A stretch of DNA of 64,000 nt from Siphlonurus alternatus. Its lineage: Eukaryota > Arthropoda > Insecta > Ephemeroptera > Siphlonuridae. The stretch spans positions 7,864,733 through 7,928,732 of the forward strand of contig OX463778.1 of the NCBI GenBank assembly GCA_949825025.1. The letters are read 5' to 3'. Below are positions 58,205-64,000 of this stretch, one piece after another. The position numbers and the translations under genes are program-made. Every line of letters begins with the position of its first letter. Position 1 is the stretch's first letter. The notes under the pieces are model-generated. The model worked only from the letters and a program-made list of their open reading frames with translations, searched no databases and was not told the origin of the DNA.

Positions 58205-59345
58205 TTAATATCAGGTCAGTCCAATAAGGAGATGGGCTTGGGTCAATAGATTTCGATGAATTTCACATATATTATGTTACACATCTAACCTAGTTTGATG
58301 AGGTTTGGGCATTATTTTTCGAAATTTCGAAAAAAAAAACGAATTTCAGGAATTTTCAAAAAATCAATAAAGAGGGCAATCTCGAGAGATAAAAAAAATG
58401 TATCTTAAATTCTGCTACACATAGAATTATAATTTAAATTTTTTCAAGTTTTTAGTCAGATTGCCAAACTTTTTTGCATTGAAAATTTTGACCTTGAAAA
58501 TTTATTAAGGTCAAAAGTCAGAGGTCAAACTACAAAAAGCGTATAACTTATTCATACCAAAGCACATTGTTAAAAAAATCAAGATATGGGTTTTAAACAA
58601 TGGTTATCCTTCTATAAAAAAAACTGGTTTCAAATTTATGGAGAAATTCAAAATTTTGAAATTACGATTTTTTTTACTAATTATTCCGAGGTTTTTAGAA
58701 AAAAAAAATCGAGTTTTGTCATGAATTTTACACAGGTTACTCATCTGACCCAGGTTGATAAGATTAGGAAATAATTTTTTCAAATTAAAAAAAAAAATTA
58801 TTTTCAAACCTTATCAACCTAGGTCAGATGAGTAACCTGTGTAAAATTCATGACAAAACTTGAAAATATTTTTCAAAAAACCTCGGAATAATTAATAAAA
58901 AAAAAACGCAATTTCAAAATTTTGAATTTCTCAAAACGGTTTTTTATAGAAGGATTTAAACCTATATATATCTTGATTTTTTTAACAATGTGCTTTGGTA
59001 TGAAGTTATACGTTTTTGTAGTTTGACCTCTGGCATTTGACCTTTATAAAATTTCAGGGTCAAAATTTTCGATGCAAAAAAAGTTTGGCAATCTGACTAC
59101 AAACTTGAAAAAATTTAAATTATAAATCTATGTGGAGCAGAATTTAAGATACAAATTTTTTTATCTCTCGAGATTGTCCTCTTTATTGATTTTTTGAAAA
59201 TTCCTGAAATTCGGGTTTTTTTGAAATTTCAAAAAATAATGCCCAAACCTCATCAAAACCTATAGGTTAGATGTGTAACATATGTGAAATTCATCGAAAT
59301 CTATTGACCCAAGCCCATCTCCTTATTGGACTGACCTGATATTAA
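58205..59345. mobile_element. 1.14-kb palindrome nested in the left arm of the 3.7-kb foldback
   Basis: Near-perfect inverted repeat: ttaatatcaggtcagtccaa at the left mirrors the right end, with the centre near 58790. The partner arm of the host element (near 60570) reads across as ctatactggggtaactccct. This shows an insertion with CTGGGG present on both sides, so the apparent TTAA ends are part of the element. Confidence 0.8.
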
Positions 59346-59448
59346 TCTGGGGTAACTCCCTTTATATAGTACTACTCTATACGCACCGCGTGCGCACCTC
59401 GTCAGATCCGTGATAGCACGAAACGTCAGAGTGCTGTTGTGTTTATTG

Positions 59449-60076
59449 CAGGGACCGGATGCACGCATTTTTTTCGTGCATCCGAGATGCGCATCCGGAT
59501 GCAAATTAATTTTTCGTGCATCCATGGATGCGCATCCGGATGCAAATTTATTTTTCATGCATCTGGATGCAAATTTATTTTCCATGCATCTGGGATGCGC
59601 ATCCGGATGCATTAATTTTTTCCCGTGCATCTGGGATGCACGGATGCGGATGCAAGCCCATTTTTGCGCATCCGTGTGCATCTTGCATCTGCATCCGATC
59701 TTTGGTTTTTATAATACACTTTGTTTCTTGCAATTTTAAACGATAAGTGGCAAATAAATGTTAAAAAAATGACTCGTGTTTAAGATTTATTTAGAGGCCT
59801 TTAGCAAAAAACCTGATAAAAAAAAGAGGAAAAAAAGTGTTAAATGGATGCAAATTTATTTTTCGTGCATTCGTGGATGCGCATCCGGATGCAAATTAAG
59901 CAAATTTATTTTTCATGCATCTGGGATGCGCATCCGGATGCATTCATTTTTTCCCGTGCATCTGGGATGCGCATCCGGATGCATTCATTTTTCCCTGTGC
60001 ATCTGGGATGCACGGATGCGGATGCAAGCCCATTTTTGCGCATCCGTGTGAATCTTGCATCTGCATCCGATCCCTG
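59449..60076. mobile_element. hAT-like GCATCCGGATGC element, copy 2 (628 bp)
   Basis: Same structure and spacer as 25337-25977, in the same orientation. It is flanked by a perfect, different 8-bp duplication GTTTATTG (59441-59448 and 60077-60084). It lies in the arm region of the 3.7-kb foldback element; the inverted partner arm near 60475 reads caataaacacaacagcact without interruption, giving an empty-site comparison. Unit number differs slightly from copy 1. Confidence 0.85.
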
Positions 60077-60175
60077 GTTTATTGACATGAAATTTATGCA
60101 AAAATAATATTTTATTGCATCTATGAAATAAACTTGCTTCTAAATTATGTCACTGAGATAATTTTCCTTCTATAT

Positions 60176-60311
60176 ATCGTCGCCTCAGAATGCAAATCAC
60201 GTAACTATAAAAAAATTTGATGCAATTTTAAACCTTATTTTACTAGAACATAAGGGTCAAAGTCCCATCAATTTTTTTTGTAATTATGTGATTTGCATTC
60301 TGAAGCGACGA
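60176..60311. mobile_element. Small hairpin MITE (Pal-J), copy in the 3.7-kb foldback
   Basis: Ends tcgtcgcctcagaatgcaaa and its inverse tttgcattctgaagcgacga; the arms continue with tcacgtaacta and tttgatg. Same ends as 41526-41680 (TCGTCGCCTCAGAA). Confidence 0.7.
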
Positions 60312-61238
60312 TATTTGCTACCATTTTTACGCAAAATTCAATCCCACGTACCTAATATCTTAATTATAATAGCAAATGGAAAAGGAAAATTATCTCAGTG
60401 ACGTAATTTAGTAGCAAGTTGCAAGGTTATTCCATATAGATACAATAAAATATTATTTTTGCGTAAGTTTCATGTCAATAAACACAACAGCACTCGGCCG
60501 CGGCGTGCTATCACTGTGGTCTGATGACAAGGTGCGCACGCGGTGCGTATAGAGGGAGTTACCCCAGTATAGCTTTTGCGAGGAAATACTCGAGAGGTAC
60601 ATCGAGATTATTTTTGATTCTTACTAATTAAGATACGAGGATTCCAGTCGTGTCATTAAAATTCTCCTAAAGTTTGAATGACATCGACTTTTTTGGCCCG
60701 CAAAGTAGGTACCTTAACGAATTGTACCCTTTTTCGTTTACTGTGCCATTAGTTGAGAAAAATTTTATTTTTTATTTTTAGGAGTTATATGGTAAGAAGA
60801 GATGTTTAGGAGCTATATAGAATCAATTTTTTATTTAAAAAAAATTTAGCCTATATTTGGGCTGCGGAAAGCAAATGCTTCAAAAACGTCATACTTGGCT
60901 TACGGGAACCGGTATAACAAAAAAACTAAAACCTATAGAGAAAATCTGAAAGCAGGATGTTGTAGACACATATGGTTGTGCATCCATAGAAAAAATCAAA
61001 TTTAATCTATATGCATAATATTTTCCGAGTTACTGGAGCCGCCGTTTGCTACATTTGCATTCTGACGCCATTTCATATTTGCCCATAGTCCCTCAATTTT
61101 GAATATTTTTGAAAAATACAAAAGCATTTTTGTAGATTCATTATACAAAAATGTCTTGTGATTTTTATCAAAATCAAAGAACTTTAATATTTGGTGGTGT
61201 AAGTGGCCACTATGACGTGAAATAGTTCTAATAATATA

Positions 61239-61381
61239 TATAAACACCAACTTTGGGAAATTTTTGTGGTGAAGCTATTTGAGATGGAATTTTTTGGTTT
61301 TCATTTCTCAGTAGAGGGCGAGTTGAACTATTTTTAGAAAATAAAACATTCAAAAAAATTAAATCGCTCACTCTACTTTAA
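61239..61381. mobile_element. Pal-F MITE, right terminal fragment
   Basis: caccaactttgggaaatttt, tgagatggaattttttggtt and cgctcactctact TTAA. Directly follows the right end of the 3.7-kb foldback. Confidence 0.65.
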
Positions 61382-61384
61382 GTC

Positions 61385-62055
61385 ATGATCTATGCAACAG
61401 CATGGTAGCATGCCAAAAATATTTCTAATATTTTTTATATATTTTTTTCCTATACTATATAAAGATAACCCAATGCTCAAGTAATCGTATTGATTTTGTA
61501 AAATAACACAATTATCAAAAGACAGTAATGGAATTATATGAGACGTATGTCCATATTTGTCATGGTTGCGCTTTTTTTTGATAATGTACAGACCTTAATA
61601 AAAAAATGCATGCTTGGCTAATTTTTGTTCCTTGCAATATGTACCACGGTTATAGCCTAGCAATTGTAATATTGGTCAGAAAAATTCACAATAAAAAATA
61701 TTAAAAAATATATTTGCCAAACGGCAGCGACGCAAAGTTGGCTCCGAGCACTATATATATAATAGGTGCAAGAATATAATGGGCTTGCCTAAAAACCTCA
61801 CCGCAAAAAAGATATTTTCTATTCTATATAATATACAACAGTGCGCCAGGGGACCATTTTATGCTTATTTCGTAATATCGCTTTAACTTTTTAGTTTATA
61901 TATACGAAATTCAAAAATATTTATAATTCATCTTGGTACGTCCTTAATTCTTAGTTCTTAGGCCTTCCTATAAAGTCTATAAACACATCAGATTTTTTTT
62001 AAACAAAATCTGAGGGGGGTTTATATTTTTTTACGGGACTATTTTTTCCGGAAAG
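61385..62055. other. Sequence between Pal-F fragment and Pal-I-like hairpin, nothing recognised
   Basis: AT-rich, no frames over 60 codons and no inverted pair found by eye. Confidence 0.4.
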
Positions 62056-62059
62056 AAAA

Positions 62060-62348
62060 AATGAGATATTATTATGGAATGTGAAAATTTTAGTGGCTTA
62101 ATAATCGAAAGAAGGGGTAAAAAAATATATTGTACTGTGAATTTTTTCAGATTTTTCTGAGACCGGGAACTATAATTTTTAAAAAATTATTGAAAGTCTA
62201 ATTTTATGACGTCACGGGCATAATTTTTTTAAAAAGTTTCCAGTCTCAGAAAAATCTGAAAAAATTCACAGTACCATATTTTTACCCCTTCGTTCTTTCG
62301 ATCAAGGCAATCAAGCCACTAAATTTTTCATATTCTACTATCTCATTG
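62060..62348. mobile_element. Hairpin MITE related to Pal-I
   Basis: gtggcttaataatcgaaaga and gggtaaaaaaatatattgta mirror tacagtaccatatttttaccc-like sequence and tttcgatcaaggcaatcaag. The centre has gacgtcacggg. Outer arms gagatattattatggaatg / catattctactatctc. Confidence 0.6.
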
Positions 62349-62405
62349 TAATTTTTGTGGGTAAATTTCTCATAAGGAATTTCGATTAATATAATATTTC
62401 GCCTA

Positions 62406-62736
62406 TAATGGACAACATGCATGAAAGATTTTTATTGCAGAAATGAATAGAGGGTACCAAATGCTACTCTGAAATTTTTCAGATTTTTTTGAAACCCAGA
62501 GCTATTTTTAAATAATTATTGAAAGTGCGGCCACGCCCTGGAGGCGTCAGTAGCGCGTATCCAGTCTCTATCCTTTTTATTAAGAATTCAGAGGTGCCAA
62601 CTGAAATCACAGGACTTTCAATAACTATTTAAAAATAGTCCCGGGTCTCAAAAAAATCTGAAAAAATTCAGAGTAGCATAATTTGGCACCCTTTATCCAT
62701 TTCTGCAATAAAATTTTTTCATGTATGTTGTCCATT
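62406..62736. mobile_element. Pal-I2 MITE, copy 2
   Basis: aatggacaacatgcatgaaa ... catgtatgttgtccatt, with the same GC-rich loop (ggccacgccctggaggcgtc, gaggtgccaactgaaatcac). Confidence 0.7.
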
Positions 62737-62769
62737 CACGCTTTTATTTCTTTTGCCGGAAAGTTTTTT

Positions 62770-63462
62770 TTAAAGTAGAGTGAGCTAGCGAGTTCATTTT
62801 TTTTAATATTTTATTTTTTAAAAATTATAGTTTAAGCTGCGCCCTCTACTGAGAAATGAAAACCAAAAAATTCCATCTCAAATAGTTTCACCACAAAAAA
62901 TTCCTAAAGTTGGTGTTTCTCGGAGGCCTTTAACGTGCAGCGCGGCATTATGGAACATAAAACCGCGTTTTACTCCAACTTTTTCTGAACTATGGTACCA
63001 TTTAAAAAATACTTACGTATATAATCTATGACGAATTCTTTAATGAATTTTCAAATAAATTTTTTTTTACGGGGTCGTTTTCTTGGAAAAAAAATCATGA
63101 AAATCCTTATGGGAATTACCCGCAAAAACTTAAAGATTTTTTTCCGAAAAAACGGCTCCGTAAAATATTTTTTTATTTAAAAATCCATTAAAGAATTCAT
63201 CATATAGATTACGTAGGTATTTTTTAAATGGTAGCATATAGTTCAGAAAATGTTGGAGTAAAACGCGGTTTTATATATGGTCCATATAAGGCTGCACGTC
63301 AAAGGCCTCCGAAACACCAACTTTGGGAATTTTTTGTGGTGAAATAACGTACTATTTGAGATGGAATTTTTTGGTTTTCATTTCTCAATAAAGGGCAGCT
63401 TAAACTATTTTTAGAAAATAAAATATTAAAAAAAATGCAATCGCTCACTCTAGCTACTTTAA
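62770..63462. mobile_element. Pal-F MITE, complete copy
   Basis: TTAA AGTAGAGTGAGC ... GCTCACTCTAGCTACT TTAA. Uninterrupted arms of about 300 bp and the same centre as 44767-45570; used as the reference for the family. Confidence 0.8.
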
Positions 63463-63734
63463 ATACCCCTCTCCGCTTAATTTCATTTGCACTGCCTTAT
63501 ATAATTATTTATTTTTTATTTTTTTTTTTTTAGTATATATTTTATATATATTATAATTGCTACATATAATTTAATAATATATATTAATAATTTAGTTTAA
63601 TTATATATATACACTATATATATATATATTATATTTACAGTAAATAAATATAAAAAAAAATTACTATATTATAGACTCTGCATATTAAAATACCGTTTAT
63701 TACAATTATTACAATAAATTATAATAATATATAA

Positions 63735-63950
63735 TTAAGGTGGAGTCACATGGCGATTTTTACCATGCGACGCGACGCGAATAATGCGCACTTGCTGTAA
63801 CATCCATTGGCGGCCATATTGGGCGATTAAAAGAAAAAGAGCATCGTAATTAACGCGATTACCTGCGAATTCGCCGCCGCATAGGATTTCGCAGCTTTTA
63901 AGTTAAAATCGCGCCGCGTCGCCGTTGCCGCCATCTGAATCCACCTTTAC
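63735..63950. mobile_element. Short MITE T3, copy 3 (reversed)
   Basis: TTAA ggtggagtcacatggcgatt ... gccatctgaatccacc. Same interior as the other two, read on the opposite strand (gcgattacctgcgaattcgc). Confidence 0.7.
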
Positions 63951-64000
63951 ACGTACGATCGCGTCATTGGATCGAGTAAAAAATTTGAACTTCAGCCTCG

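Larger units (their letters stand above)
57517..61223. mobile_element. 3.7-kb foldback element carrying three nested insertions
   Basis: Outer arms pair from atttcacgtcat / gtggccac at 57517-57540 with gtggccactatgacgtgaaat at 61204-61223, through ccaccaaatattaaagttct and aagccaagtatgacgttttt. The left arm runs 57517-58204, is broken by a 1.14-kb palindrome (58205-59345), resumes with ggggtaactccct and gcaccgcgtgcgcac, is broken by the GATGC element (59449-60076), and then meets the right arm (60085-61223). No coding capacity is visible. Confidence 0.8.

Noticed and set aside
58205..59345. Membership of the 1.1-kb palindrome in the TTAA-targeting group
   Set aside because: The empty-site comparison with the opposite arm favours a CTGGGG duplication with TTAA inside the element.

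Overview
This is an AT-rich, intron-dominated stretch of an animal nuclear genome. Two real genes are visible, and nearly everything else is transposon-derived. The first gene (+ strand) is the larger part of a FERM-domain gene of the FRMD3/FRMD5 group: eleven exons from 1939 to 49353 splice in frame into 592 codons plus a stop. The first exon or exons lie upstream of the window. The second gene (- strand) is LSM6, complete in two exons (55716-55626 and 51507-51359). The two genes are convergent, with stop codons about 2 kb apart. The wording of the FERM_C and FERM-adjacent exons resembles, from memory, the insect orthologue, and no vertebrate-style SINE or LINE is seen. An arthropod host is therefore my best guess, but it is an inference and no species is claimed.

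Layout: 1-1938 is upstream intron with dispersed repeats. Exon A (1939-2043) is followed by a 33.8-kb intron (2044-35806) packed with palindromic MITEs, two 2.1-2.3-kb foldback elements, a hAT-like element built of a GCATCCGGATGC module, SINEs, a LINE 3' tail and (TA)n/(TTTA)n/(TTCTA)n tracts. Ten further exons (35807-49353) follow in a more compact arrangement, their introns also full of hairpin MITEs. Between the genes lies A/T-rich sequence with one MITE. The 4.1-kb LSM6 intron holds a tRNA-related SINE nested in a MITE, a perfect hairpin, a long (TA)n tract and a LINE fragment with a long open reverse-transcriptase frame on the opposite strand. Upstream of LSM6 (55717-64000) lies a deep nest: a 3.7-kb foldback element holding a 1.1-kb palindrome, a second GATGC-module element and a small hairpin, flanked by partial and complete MITEs.

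The most informative signal is the mobile-element community. (i) Two copies of a hAT-like element with perfect, different 8-bp target duplications consist almost wholly of a repeated GATGC module. (ii) Two copies of a TA-flanked foldback element have arms that are arrays of a ~131-bp monomer. (iii) Several unrelated hairpin families are all flanked by TTAA, and for one a paralogous empty site shows the TTAA duplication directly. No transposase for any of them is in the window, so all are non-autonomous here. Gene-level oddities are a GC-AG intron in LSM6, a 15-nt microexon in the FERM gene, and a transposon ending about 10 bp from a splice acceptor. Family labels for repeats (Pal-A etc.) are mine and local to this window.
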